Positions 44,270-53,979 of a stretch of DNA of 64,000 nt are shown one piece after another. Source of the stretch: Paraglaciecola polaris LMG 21857 (lineage in GTDB: Bacteria; Pseudomonadota; Gammaproteobacteria; Enterobacterales; Alteromonadaceae); contig NZ_BAER01000033.1 in NCBI RefSeq assembly GCF_000315055.1, forward strand, positions 1 through 64,000. Direction: 5' to 3'. A program made the translations under genes and the position numbers. Within the stretch, counting starts at the first letter, position 1, and each line of letters opens with the position of its first letter. The notes under the pieces were generated by a model, which saw only the letters and a list, made by a program, of their open reading frames with translations, searched no databases and was not told where the DNA came from.

Positions 44270-44277
44270 CATCCGCC

Positions 44278-44305
44278 TATCTCAGGCTCATTTGAGCCTG
44301 AGATA
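44278..44305 (+). promoter_or_regulatory. Hairpin inside the TldD operon
   Basis: A perfect 12-bp stem TATCTCAGGCTC/GAGCCTGAGATA with a 4-nt loop, nine bases after the tldE-like stop, with no T run. It may stabilise or separate the upstream tldDE mRNA part. Confidence 0.5.
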
Positions 44306-44341
44306 ATTGCTATTGGGCTGATTTAATACGGGTTGTAATCT

Positions 44342-45052
44342 ATGGCTATTAATCGTCGACGTTTTATTCAAAGTTCTTGCGTGGCAATTGCGGCGCAAGC
44401 CCTAACCCGGGGCTCTTATTCATGGGCACAAAGCAGTCATTTTGATTTCTATTTTACCCGCCTCAGTTATGAGTCCGGGGATTGGGAAGTTGACGAGCGT
44501 ATGCCAGCGAATATGCTCAACTCACTGATTGAATACACCAGCTTACGGGTCGACATTAAAGAGCGCATCGTGCCCCTATCAGACCCGACTATGTTAAACG
44601 CGCCGTTTTGTTATATGGCCGGACACAGGTTAGTTCAGTTTAGTGATGCCGAAGCACAGAATTTTAAACACTATGTAGAAAACGGCGGGTTTGTTTTTGT
44701 AGATGATTGCAATCATGATATCGACGGTATGTTCGCTAAAACGTTTGAGGCACAAATGGGCACCATGTTTGGCGAAGATGCATTGCAAAAGATCCCAAAT
44801 GATCACCCTATCTATAGCGCCTTCTTTACCTTCGACGGGCCACCGCGCACTTCTATCGAGCTTAATGGTTGGGGCGACGATCTGGTCCATAACTACCTAA
44901 AAGCTATAGTCATCAAGGGTAAAATAGCCGTTTTGTACAGTAATAAAGATTTGGGCTGCGAGTGGGATTACGATTTTCGTAATAAGCGCTGGCTCAAAGA
45001 AGACAACACTAAATTTGCGGTGAATATCGTGCTCTACGCCATGACAGCTTAG
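44342..45052 (+). CDS. DUF4159 protein with Tat signal
   Basis: 236 aa. Twin-arginine signal INRRRFIQSSCVAIAAQA. The rest is a Rossmann-like DUF4159 domain: FYFTRLSYESGDWEVDERMP, FRYVENGGFVFVDDCNHD-type segment (here HYVENGGFVFVDDCNHDIDG), and a C-terminal LGCEWDYDFRNKRWLKEDN. DUF4159 is usually found next to MoxR, DUF58 and BatA-like genes, or fused to the latter, as here. Biochemical role unknown. Confidence 0.85.
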   Translation: MAINRRRFIQSSCVAIAAQALTRGSYSWAQSSHFDFYFTRLSYESGDWEVDERMPANMLNSLIEYTSLRVDIKERIVPLSDPTMLNAPFCYMAGHRLVQFSDAEAQNFKHYVENGGFVFVDDCNHDIDGMFAKTFEAQMGTMFGEDALQKIPNDHPIYSAFFTFDGPPRTSIELNGWGDDLVHNYLKAIVIKGKIAVLYSNKDLGCEWDYDFRNKRWLKEDNTKFAVNIVLYAMTA

Positions 45053-45124
45053 TATTTCGATTGGTATAACCAACTCGAAATAATCCATAACTCAGCGAAC
45101 ACGTTTCCCCATTTATAAGGCAGT

Positions 45125-46198
45125 ATGACCATGAGCAGCACTGAAAGCTTACAAGTATCGACGCAAGCCCCAGCCCTAACCGAGCAAGACATTTTACAGT
45201 TACTTGCCAAACTGACCTCTGTGACAGAAGAGCTCGGGCGAGTCATAGTCGGCCAACGCGATGTCGTTCAACAATTATTAGTCGCCATGCTGGCAGGCGG
45301 TCATTGCTTACTTGAAGGCGCCCCGGGTTTGGCAAAAACGCTTATGGTGAGTTCACTGGCCAAAACCTTAGAGCTTGATTATAAGCGTATTCAATTTACC
45401 CCAGACTTAATGCCCAGTGACATTATAGGCACTGAAATTCTGGAGACTGATCATGACAGCGGCGAACGCTTTTTTAAATTCAAGCAAGGTCCGGTGTTCA
45501 CCAATATTCTATTAGCGGATGAAATCAACCGTACACCACCTAAAACACAAGCCGCTCTGCTCGAAGCTATGCAAGAGCGCACGATTAGTTACGCTGGTAG
45601 TATTTATCCGCTGCCTAAACCTTTTTTTGTACTGGCCACGCAAAACCCTGTTGAGCAGTCAGGTACTTATGCATTACCTGAGGCTCAGTTAGACCGATTT
45701 TTAATGTTTGTGCGTGTGGGATATCCAAGCGCAGCAGAAGAAGTTGAAATACTCAAGCGCACCACAGGTACACAAAGCGTGACGTTAAAAGAAGTCCTGC
45801 ACACACAAGACATTCTTACCCTGCAAGGTTTAGTGCGCCAAGTGGATATATCTGCGGTTCTGCTCGAATATATCAGTGTGTTAACCCGCAATACTCGACC
45901 TGACGGCAGTGACAATACACAAGTTGCAGACTTCGTAAGATGGGGCGCAGGCCCGCGCGCTGGGCAAGCGCTAGTATTATGTGCCAAGGCCAATGCGCTA
46001 TTAAATGAGCGCTTCGCGGTGACACTAACGGACATTCATAAAGTTGCCCACGGTGTGCTGCGTCACCGTATTTTGCTCAACTTTCAGGCTGAAGCACAAA
46101 ACGTTGACACTGACACCGTAATTGACCATTTACTCAAGCACACTCCATTACCAAAAAGTCCGCTGACGTCATCTACCTCCGCCGGTAACTTAAGCTAA
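45125..46198 (+). CDS. MoxR family AAA+ ATPase
   Basis: 357 aa, cytosolic. Walker A EGAPGLAKT, Walker B LLADEINRTPPKTQAALLEAMQ (first part LLADEINR is diagnostic), sensor 1 LATQNPVEQ, and the family's PLPKPFFVLATQNP. MoxR ATPases work with vWA-domain partners as chaperones for folding or metal insertion. AAGG precedes the ATG; a second ATG two codons later is possible. The DUF58 gene follows after two bases. Confidence 0.95.
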   Translation: MTMSSTESLQVSTQAPALTEQDILQLLAKLTSVTEELGRVIVGQRDVVQQLLVAMLAGGHCLLEGAPGLAKTLMVSSLAKTLELDYKRIQFTPDLMPSDIIGTEILETDHDSGERFFKFKQGPVFTNILLADEINRTPPKTQAALLEAMQERTISYAGSIYPLPKPFFVLATQNPVEQSGTYALPEAQLDRFLMFVRVGYPSAAEEVEILKRTTGTQSVTLKEVLHTQDILTLQGLVRQVDISAVLLEYISVLTRNTRPDGSDNTQVADFVRWGAGPRAGQALVLCAKANALLNERFAVTLTDIHKVAHGVLRHRILLNFQAEAQNVDTDTVIDHLLKHTPLPKSPLTSSTSAGNLS

Positions 46199-46200
46199 TT

Positions 46201-47103
46201 ATGCAGCAATGGATCGATCCCCTTACGCTTTCGCGGATAAAAGACATGCCACTAGTAGCCAAAACTGTGGCGGAAGGTGTATTACATGGTCAACACACGA
46301 GCGTGCAGAAAGGTTCAGGGATCGAATTTAGTCAGTATCGAAGCTATGAGCCTGGCGATGGGCTAGGCAAAGTAGACTGGAAACTATTTGCTCGCTCAGA
46401 CCGCTATTTTGTGCGCGAAGCTGAACGTGAAAGTGACACTCATATTTGGTTGGTGCTGGATGCTAGCCAATCTATGTTACAGCAATCCGTCGCCAGTAAG
46501 GCGCAAAACGGTTGGCATAAACTCGATTACGCACGTTATTTTTTAGCCACCATTGCCTATATTGCACAGCAACAAGGTGATGCAGTCGGCCTGTTGGGAT
46601 TGTCCGACACGCATATTGATTACCTGCCTTGTGGCACAGGACAACGACATTGGCATAAGCTGATGCTCAAATTAAGCCAACTAAAAGTAGGTGAGAAATT
46701 TCCTACTCACGAAAACCTACAAAGGCAGCTTGGTAATATACGCCCCCAAGGATTGATCTTCGTTTTAAGTGACTTCATTGAACATAATCACGAAATATTG
46801 GAATTCATGCAGCCGTTGAATCACAGTAAAAATGAACTCGTTGCTATGCAGTTGGTGTGTGATGACGAGCTGAAATTTCCATATAAAGGCGCGATAAGAG
46901 TCGAAAACCCGGAAACACAACAACAAATACTGGTTTCAAGTAAAGACATAAAGGCCCCATATCTTGCAGCTTATCAGCGGTTTCAAATGGGTTTACAAGA
47001 CCATTTAAGCGTGCAGAACGTTAATCTGTTTACGGCTAATATCGACCTTCCTTTGGATGAAAGCGTACATGCTTATCTCGCGTCGCGCAGGAAGGTCAGA
47101 TAA
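46201..47103 (+). CDS. DUF58 (vWA-like) protein
   Basis: 300 aa. Diagnostic DUF58 stretch FSQYRSYEPGDGLGKVDWK followed by LFARSDRYFVREAERE; a MIDAS-type DASQS in WLVLDASQSMLQQ gives the vWA-like metal site. It is the expected partner of the preceding MoxR ATPase. No membrane helix is obvious. Separated by two bases on either side from its neighbours, so translation is probably coupled. Confidence 0.92.
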   Translation: MQQWIDPLTLSRIKDMPLVAKTVAEGVLHGQHTSVQKGSGIEFSQYRSYEPGDGLGKVDWKLFARSDRYFVREAERESDTHIWLVLDASQSMLQQSVASKAQNGWHKLDYARYFLATIAYIAQQQGDAVGLLGLSDTHIDYLPCGTGQRHWHKLMLKLSQLKVGEKFPTHENLQRQLGNIRPQGLIFVLSDFIEHNHEILEFMQPLNHSKNELVAMQLVCDDELKFPYKGAIRVENPETQQQILVSSKDIKAPYLAAYQRFQMGLQDHLSVQNVNLFTANIDLPLDESVHAYLASRRKVR

Positions 47104-47105
47104 CC

Positions 47106-48650
47106 GTGTCGAGCATCATCAATACCCTAGCTAACTTTTGGCTATCGCCCCTATGGCTACTCGGCTTATTAGCGGTGACGATACCGCTGGTCATTCATTT
47201 ATTCAGTAAAAGCAAAGCCCCGCTTATTTCCTTTGCACAATTTGCCCTTATCCCAATTCAACAGAGCAGGGTAGCAAATGCGATGCGGATCCGTCAGTGG
47301 CTCTTATTAGCATTACGGGTATTCATTTTGATAATGTTGAGTTTGTTACTCGCCCAGTGTGCCAAACCTGCAAAAGACAACAGCAAAGTCGAATACTTAC
47401 TCGTCAGCAATGATTGGCTTGCGACCAGCAATCAACAACAAAAGCAAACCTTGCTGAATAGGTTTAATCAGACCTCTGATACGTCTGAAAGACGATTAGT
47501 ACGGTTGGGATTGAACAAGCTTAATACCGTCATCAAGGGAACAAATAATGATGATTATATCTCGAGCGAACAGGGCCTATTAACACTTAGCGTGTTAAAT
47601 CCAGATAAGGTAACGAAGCAGCATTCTGTAAGACCGCAGCTTACGATCTGGCAGCAGGTCGCCGACTTTTACGCCACACACACCACAATAACTCCGGCAA
47701 ATATTCAGGTATTTACCACCGACCGCCTTGCGCTATTCGATAACGAACAAGTGGCCGTGCCAGCTCAAATAAAATGGCATATCTTGAAAAAGGAAAATGC
47801 GGCAAAAAACAGTTTAAAATCGACGATATTGCTGCTATTAACGCAAAAAAACCAAGAACAGGCAGATTATATACGCGCAGCATTAAGTGCCATTAACACC
47901 CAGCGCGAGCATAAAATACAATTTGACTTAGCCCAGCTTGCAACCTTTTCAGCTTGGGCTGAATTGTCACGATATGACTGGATATTTTACCTAGCGAATG
48001 GACAACCGAGCACTGAATCACGCACTCGCTTAAGTCAATATGTTCAAGGTGGAGGGCAACTTTTGTTAGTCGCAGCCGATGCCCTCGAACAAGGCAATTG
48101 GCAGGTTAGTAGCAATATTAGCAGCCCCGCAAACAGTGATATTAAGCTAACGCAAATGGGTGAGCCGCCAAAGGTGTTACTAGCCAAAAAAGATAGAGGG
48201 GCAGATACACAAAAAAAAGAAGTCACCAAGGTAATATGGCAAACCGATGAGGGACAAACCGTATTAGACTCCGTCACAGATAGTCACTCAGAGACACCTG
48301 GGCAAGTCTTACGTTTTCACAGCCGTTTTGAGCCTAATTGGAGCAATTGGGTCACCCAATTGGACTTTCCTTTTACCCTAGACAGTATCCTGAATCGACA
48401 GGCTTATCGTGATGAATTTTCGACCAATGCGCGCTTACATACAACGCAAATTACTGCTGGCGCTAGTCAAGCCCAATTGCCACCGATTTCCCAGAACATA
48501 CGTCTAAGCAAAGCGTTAAACCGTCAGCGTGAAAAGAGCAATCATCATTGGTTACTCATTATGTTAGTCGGCGCATTTTGTCTTGAGCGAGTGTGGGCTG
48601 AGTTTGGCGTTAAAACAAGCCGCGTTGACGGACGAACCAATGAAGGGTAA
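47106..48650 (+). CDS. BatA-like membrane protein
   Basis: 514 aa, GTG start at 47106. N-terminal BatA domain: LSPLWLLGLLAVTIPLVIHLF helix (15-36), SFAQFALIPIQQS, then a second helix WLLLALRVFILIMLSLLLAQC (61-81). The large middle region is probably periplasmic and has no recognised enzyme motif (GQLLLVAADALEQG resembles a glutamine-amidotransferase-like fold). A third helix lies near the C-terminus (WLLIMLVGAFCLERV). Works with the MoxR/DUF58 genes in this operon type. Confidence 0.85.
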   Translation: MSSIINTLANFWLSPLWLLGLLAVTIPLVIHLFSKSKAPLISFAQFALIPIQQSRVANAMRIRQWLLLALRVFILIMLSLLLAQCAKPAKDNSKVEYLLVSNDWLATSNQQQKQTLLNRFNQTSDTSERRLVRLGLNKLNTVIKGTNNDDYISSEQGLLTLSVLNPDKVTKQHSVRPQLTIWQQVADFYATHTTITPANIQVFTTDRLALFDNEQVAVPAQIKWHILKKENAAKNSLKSTILLLLTQKNQEQADYIRAALSAINTQREHKIQFDLAQLATFSAWAELSRYDWIFYLANGQPSTESRTRLSQYVQGGGQLLLVAADALEQGNWQVSSNISSPANSDIKLTQMGEPPKVLLAKKDRGADTQKKEVTKVIWQTDEGQTVLDSVTDSHSETPGQVLRFHSRFEPNWSNWVTQLDFPFTLDSILNRQAYRDEFSTNARLHTTQITAGASQAQLPPISQNIRLSKALNRQREKSNHHWLLIMLVGAFCLERVWAEFGVKTSRVDGRTNEG

Positions 48651-51009
48651 ACCTCTATTGCCCGCTCAACGATTGCATGCGTTAAAGCGCGCTTTACAAA
48701 AAAGTAAACAGCGTCAACTGTTCCAGCATATGTTGCAATGCAACCCTTTGTTGTTTGTACTTGCGTTGCTGTCTTGTCTGTTATTGTCTCAGGTCTATTC
48801 TCAGTGGCCAATTTACGCGCAATACACCTTGCTGCTATGCGCGCCAGTGTTTATTTTTGTCTTGGGTTTTGTGCGCCCGTCTTATCGACAAATAACCTAC
48901 GCTAATTTAGCAAAAGATCTTAACAGGCGCTTTTCAACTCTTGAAGAAAGCTGTGCATTGCTGTTCATGGTTGAAGATAACACTAGTAGCTTAGGTCTAA
49001 CGCCCGAGCAATCGCTCACAAGTCTTCAGCGCTTGCAGTTCAATCGCAGCGCAAATGCGTTAGATAACTTAATCCATACCAAGGATGTTGACTTAGCGGC
49101 ACGCTATCCACTTAAAGTGCCTATTTTCATCAATATAGCCACAGGATTAGTGTGTTTCATCTTATGGTATTTTGTTGCTGGTAACCCACAGTCTTGGATA
49201 GGACAAAGTGAACATGCCAGCCTCAACGGTCAAGCTAACAGCACCAGCGTTAAAGCAGACCGTTTGGCCAGCATAATAACCGCGCAACTGGATGTCACAC
49301 CGCCTCCATATGCCCTTGGCATTAACGGATACACCACTCATCAGACACATGCTTTAGATGCGCAAGTACTTGCTGGTAGCCAAGCAACTTGGCGCATCGA
49401 CTTATCTGCCCGTCAATCACAGTACAGCCTTAAATTTAGTGATAATGACAGCCTTGCGTTAACTCAAAATGCGGACGGCATTTTCACTGGGTCTAAGGTT
49501 ATTCATCGTTCATCGGTTTACCAAGTCCTCGATGAAAAACAAAGGGTTGTAGCGGTACACACCTTAATGGTCACTGCAGATGAAGCTCCCAAAATAACCT
49601 TCATTGCGCCACAAGCCACGATCACTGAAATACCTAGCTATGCTGAGGGAACGAAGCCTGTGGTATACACCCAAGCCCTCATAAAGGATGATTTTGCGCT
49701 AGGTAAAGTAGAAATAATTGCCTCAGTTGCCAAAGGCTCAGGAGAGTCTGTTAAGTTTCGCGACAGCGTATTTACCTTCGATACCGTTCAAAGCATTGCA
49801 GGCGAGCAGGTGTATAACAAATCATGGGATTTAGTTGCCCTTGGAATGGCACCAGGAGATGAGCTGTATTTTAGTATCAGAGCATGGGATAACCGTCAGC
49901 CGGATCCTCAACTGAGCCGTTCTTCGAGCAAAATTGTGCGTTGGTTAGACGAAGACACCGAAACGGTGTTCAGTGAGGGCACCTTAGTCGACAACATGCC
50001 TGCTTATTTTAAAAGCCAGCGTCAGATTATCATAGATACCAAAGCACTGATTGCGAATGAAGCGATATTAAATGACCCCGAGTTTAAACAGACCTCTGGA
50101 GAACTGGGCATCGCTCAAGCCGATTTAAAACACAAATACGGCCAATTTGTAGGAGATGAAATAAGTGGCATAGTGCACACCATGGAAGGCGGAGCAAACA
50201 CTGAGCAATTCGACCAAGACAACCATGAAGAACATGCTGATGACGAGAAAGAGGATGAACACAAGGAACACAGCGCACATTCAAAACCTGACGCAATGGA
50301 TAAGTCAGGCTACCAAACGGCAATAGAACAGTTTGGTCACGCTCACGGCGAAACCGACGTAGCGATATTTAAAACCCAAGACACAATAGAACAAAACCCT
50401 CGGGTCATGATGAAGCGCGCCATTGGATATATGTGGCAAGCGGAAAGCCAATTGAGATTAAATCGTCCGCAAGATGCCCTTCCCCATGAAGAGCAAGCCT
50501 TGTTATGGTTAAATCGCGCTAAAAAAGCCGAGCGGATTTACGTGAAACGGCTTGGATTTGAGCCCCCGCCCGTGAGCGAGAAGCGTCGTTATCAAGGCAA
50601 GTTAGATGATATTGAAAATAACGTGCAACAGCATCCCACCGTTCAAAATGACAGCAACATACAAGCACTGCAACGCCTCATTGCGTTACTCAATGCTCCA
50701 ATGCAATCGACCATGCCTTTTAATAACGACGAACTCGCAATACTGCAAGATGCAAACTCACGGTTACAGAACATGTTAGATGAGGATCCCAATGTCATTC
50801 GGATACTTGCTTTGCTAGCACAAATTGAAAGCGCCAAGCAACGCCACCCAACATCATGTGAATTGTGCGCCGAGCGTTTGCAAGCACAGTTGTGGCAGCT
50901 TTTACCACCAGCACAAAGTAGCCCTGCCCAACTGCGTCGCCCATATAGCAATACCCAACCTGCCATTAAACATTACGCGGAGTTTTTGCGCATCAAGGAA
51001 CACCCATGA
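48640..51009 (+). CDS. DUF4175-like membrane protein
   Basis: 789 aa from ATG 48640, which overlaps the previous gene by 11 bases (a TTG at 48583 would lengthen it with unlikely residues). Two N-terminal helices (about 36-75, LLFVLALLSCLLLSQVYSQW and YTLLLCAPVFIFVLGFV) and a third at about 163-185; then a periplasmic beta-rich part (to about 450) and a helical C-terminal part. A His/Glu/Asp-rich stretch (about 525-552, NHEEHADDEKEDEHKEHSAH) and a late CELC could bind metal. Family call is by gene order and layout, not a firm motif. Confidence 0.7.
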   Translation: MKGKPLLPAQRLHALKRALQKSKQRQLFQHMLQCNPLLFVLALLSCLLLSQVYSQWPIYAQYTLLLCAPVFIFVLGFVRPSYRQITYANLAKDLNRRFSTLEESCALLFMVEDNTSSLGLTPEQSLTSLQRLQFNRSANALDNLIHTKDVDLAARYPLKVPIFINIATGLVCFILWYFVAGNPQSWIGQSEHASLNGQANSTSVKADRLASIITAQLDVTPPPYALGINGYTTHQTHALDAQVLAGSQATWRIDLSARQSQYSLKFSDNDSLALTQNADGIFTGSKVIHRSSVYQVLDEKQRVVAVHTLMVTADEAPKITFIAPQATITEIPSYAEGTKPVVYTQALIKDDFALGKVEIIASVAKGSGESVKFRDSVFTFDTVQSIAGEQVYNKSWDLVALGMAPGDELYFSIRAWDNRQPDPQLSRSSSKIVRWLDEDTETVFSEGTLVDNMPAYFKSQRQIIIDTKALIANEAILNDPEFKQTSGELGIAQADLKHKYGQFVGDEISGIVHTMEGGANTEQFDQDNHEEHADDEKEDEHKEHSAHSKPDAMDKSGYQTAIEQFGHAHGETDVAIFKTQDTIEQNPRVMMKRAIGYMWQAESQLRLNRPQDALPHEEQALLWLNRAKKAERIYVKRLGFEPPPVSEKRRYQGKLDDIENNVQQHPTVQNDSNIQALQRLIALLNAPMQSTMPFNNDELAILQDANSRLQNMLDEDPNVIRILALLAQIESAKQRHPTSCELCAERLQAQLWQLLPPAQSSPAQLRRPYSNTQPAIKHYAEFLRIKEHP

Positions 51010-53051
51010 GCTGGCACGTCGCACAAATAGGCGCATATTCATTAACCACGCCGCAGAATATGTCGTTAGGGCAGTGCACGGTACTGGGCATACTGCTGCT
51101 AGGAGCATGGCTATTTAGCAATCTGTTGATTTATCGCCGTTTATTCAAACCTCGACGGTATATTTGCGCGCTTCTGTTAAGCCTCAATACCTTAGCCTTC
51201 ATGGCTTTTTTAGGCACGGTATTAGATACCAGGTATTCCCATACTCACACCAAGCAAGCCATATTGGTTACATCAGGCGTAAGCCAAGAAAAACTCGCAG
51301 CCTTAGGCAGGGATAAATCCGGTTATAACACGGTATTCACGTTGGATAACAATATCGATTTGTCTGGCGCAACCTATTTAGCCTCGCCATCTCTGCTCGT
51401 TCATGCCATGCCTGATGTTGATACAATATCCGTGTTAGGGGATGGCTTAAGCTCTGAACAGTGGCGAACATTGCTCGCCACTCAAGCACATAGGGACGGT
51501 GTTTATACTAACAGTATCGCTGTCACGTTTAGCCCCAGCATTAAAAGTACCGGCTTGGTAGATATGCGCTGGAATAGACAAATCACCTTAGGTGAGCAGC
51601 TTGATATTACTGGGATCGTGCAAGCCCCAACTACAGTAGACAAGGCAAATAGTCACGACACGACTCAATATTTATTACAGCTACAAACGCCAAGCGGTTC
51701 AGTAGAACAAGAGGTGCATCTCGTCGCCGGACAATCATTCCATTTAAGTACACAACCCAAATCGGCTGGTCAATGGTTATATACATTGAAATTGCTAACG
51801 TTAAGCAGCCAACAGGTACTTGAGCAAAGTCAGTTAGCGGTATCCATTGAGCAGCCGCCTACGCTGCGTGTGGCGATTTGGCAATCTGCCCCATCTTTTG
51901 AAACCAAACACCTAAAAGACTGGGCTAGCAAAACAGGCAGTCAGATAAAAGTTGTTACGCAAATCAGTCAACAGGCCTATTTGCGCCAAACTATCAATCA
52001 AGCCCCCCTCGCAACAGGTTCAGTTGCTCCCAAGGGTAAACAATTTTTCAGCCCACAAGCCTTAAATGACAGCGACATTTTACTCATGGATGGGCGCGGA
52101 TTAGTGCAGCTATCTGTTGATGAGCGAGACCGCTTGGGGGAAGCGGTCGAGTCTGGGATGGGCTTATTGGTTTTTGCTGATAACGATTTAGCCGATAGTA
52201 ATTTGTTCAATGGTGCGCCGCAAAAAAAGAAACTGAATATGCCTAGGGTACAAGTAGATAAGCAAGCAGAAGATGAATTAGCGATTATCTACCCACAGAG
52301 GCCCGTAACGAAAAACGCTAAAGCCATGACCAGTCAATTGCTTGCGGTATCGCCCTTACGTTTTAGCAATGAGCAAGGCGATGTATTGCTTAACGCCCCT
52401 AACCAACGTCCTCTGGTCAAACGTATCCATCAGGGGTTAGGGCAAGTCGCCATGACCTTAATACCACGCAGCTATGTGTGGAAAATCAACGATAATCAAC
52501 AAGCGTATGGGCGCTTATGGCATTATTTGTTTAAACAAATTGCCCGCAATACGCTGCACACGTACTGGCAACCAGAGAAACAAGACCAATTGACCTTGTT
52601 ACATGCCCAGTTGAATGCCTGTTTAACCCTAGGCAATGATAAATTTACTGTGTCCCGCTACCAAGCATTTAGCCAGTACATGGATAACCAACTGCGCATA
52701 GAACAACCCTTGGTGTTGAATCAACAACCTGAGCAACCTATTTGGTGGTGCACACATTATTGGCCACAAACGTCTGGTTGGCACCGCCTTTATCTCGCTA
52801 ACACGACTACCGCTAATCAAGCTGAAACATCGCTAAATAAACCTGCCGCCTCGCAATACCGGTACGTGTATTCCCCTGATACATGGCCTAGTTGGCAGCA
52901 ATCAAATAAACACGCCGCCAGCAAAGAAATGGCTGCGTTAAGCCCTCAAAAAACGAGCAACATACACCAGGAAATTTTACATAAAGGATGGTTTTACGGT
53001 CTGCTTTTGTTAATGCTGACACTGTTGTGGTTGGCGCGCCGCTTGCTCTGA
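51006..53051 (+). CDS. Membrane protein of the MoxR operon, unknown function
   Basis: 681 aa; the start overlaps the previous stop (ATGA). Two N-terminal helices (about 22-42 and 51-73), a long periplasmic region and a last helix (FYGLLLLMLTLLWLARRLL). The middle contains ALNDSDILLMDGRGLVQLS and AVESGMGLLVFADND, like the glutamine-amidotransferase-like domains found in membrane proteins of MoxR/vWA operons. No catalytic Cys triad was seen. Last gene of the operon; convergent with the marC gene. Confidence 0.8.
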   Translation: MSWHVAQIGAYSLTTPQNMSLGQCTVLGILLLGAWLFSNLLIYRRLFKPRRYICALLLSLNTLAFMAFLGTVLDTRYSHTHTKQAILVTSGVSQEKLAALGRDKSGYNTVFTLDNNIDLSGATYLASPSLLVHAMPDVDTISVLGDGLSSEQWRTLLATQAHRDGVYTNSIAVTFSPSIKSTGLVDMRWNRQITLGEQLDITGIVQAPTTVDKANSHDTTQYLLQLQTPSGSVEQEVHLVAGQSFHLSTQPKSAGQWLYTLKLLTLSSQQVLEQSQLAVSIEQPPTLRVAIWQSAPSFETKHLKDWASKTGSQIKVVTQISQQAYLRQTINQAPLATGSVAPKGKQFFSPQALNDSDILLMDGRGLVQLSVDERDRLGEAVESGMGLLVFADNDLADSNLFNGAPQKKKLNMPRVQVDKQAEDELAIIYPQRPVTKNAKAMTSQLLAVSPLRFSNEQGDVLLNAPNQRPLVKRIHQGLGQVAMTLIPRSYVWKINDNQQAYGRLWHYLFKQIARNTLHTYWQPEKQDQLTLLHAQLNACLTLGNDKFTVSRYQAFSQYMDNQLRIEQPLVLNQQPEQPIWWCTHYWPQTSGWHRLYLANTTTANQAETSLNKPAASQYRYVYSPDTWPSWQQSNKHAASKEMAALSPQKTSNIHQEILHKGWFYGLLLLMLTLLWLARRLL

Positions 53052-53097
53052 AATTGAGCAAGGGCGACAATATAACAGCGATTATTGACCGAATAGC

Positions 53098-53706
53098 TTA
53101 TAACGCGAAATACGTTTTAATTCCCTCAAGAATACTGGCTGTCGCCACAGAGGCAAGGATTAATCCCATGACTCTACTGACAATATTTGCACCACCGTTG
53201 CCAATGATTTTGTGAATAGGCCCTGCCGTCATGAGCAGAATAAGCGTGATCAACAGCACTGATAGCATGATACCCGCCGTTGTTGCTTGCTCCTCTAAGG
53301 TATAACGGGCATTTTCCGTGAGCATAACCGCAGCAAGCATAGCTCCGGGGCTAGCAATGGACGGCACCGCCAATGGAAAAATAGCGGTTTCAGTAACCGA
53401 CTTGGCCATGCGTAACTCGCTTTTAGCCTTGCCCTCACCAAATATCATGGTTAACGCAAAAAGAAATAATACGATCCCGCCAGCAATTTCAAAGGCAGAA
53501 AGTGGGATCCCCATAGCTGACAGTAAGTACTCACCGGCAACAATGAAAAACAACAAGATACCCGTTGCGGCAATAATGGCCTTATAAGCAATATGGCGTT
53601 TGGCTTTGGCATCAAAACCAGTGGTAGTCGCAATAAAAACAGGCACACTACCGATAGGGTCGATGACGGCAAAGAAGAAAATAAAAATCGGGATTAATTC
53701 GCTCAT
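53098..53706 (-). CDS. MarC family integral membrane protein
   Basis: 202 aa with six helices in two repeats. Family motifs IFFFAVIDPIGSVPVF at the N-terminus and FPLAVPSIASPGAMLAAVML (end of first half into second). Despite the name, MarC proteins have no shown role in drug resistance; transport of amino acids or other small solutes was suggested. AGGAG precedes the start. The 273-bp gap to ybaK shows no gene. Confidence 0.92.
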   Translation of the reverse strand: MSELIPIFIFFFAVIDPIGSVPVFIATTTGFDAKAKRHIAYKAIIAATGILLFFIVAGEYLLSAMGIPLSAFEIAGGIVLFLFALTMIFGEGKAKSELRMAKSVTETAIFPLAVPSIASPGAMLAAVMLTENARYTLEEQATTAGIMLSVLLITLILLMTAGPIHKIIGNGGANIVSRVMGLILASVATASILEGIKTYFAL

Positions 53707-53979
53707 ATGGCTCCTACGGAAGAAAAGTCATGGAGTAAGGGGATAAATATTACCCTAACAAAGTGATGTGTGTTACTAAAATAATAGGTGGGATTAATGC
53801 TCCTTATTAAAGATAATACCGAATAGCCAATATTAGTTGCCAATATACAAGAGACAAATATAACATAAACACGGCTATCTAATCGACATTAAAAATGTCA
53901 CTTAATGTATCCAGAAGTCACGAAATGAGTAGAGTGCGTGATTAAAATACGAGATCGTCGGCAAAATGAAAAATGGATC

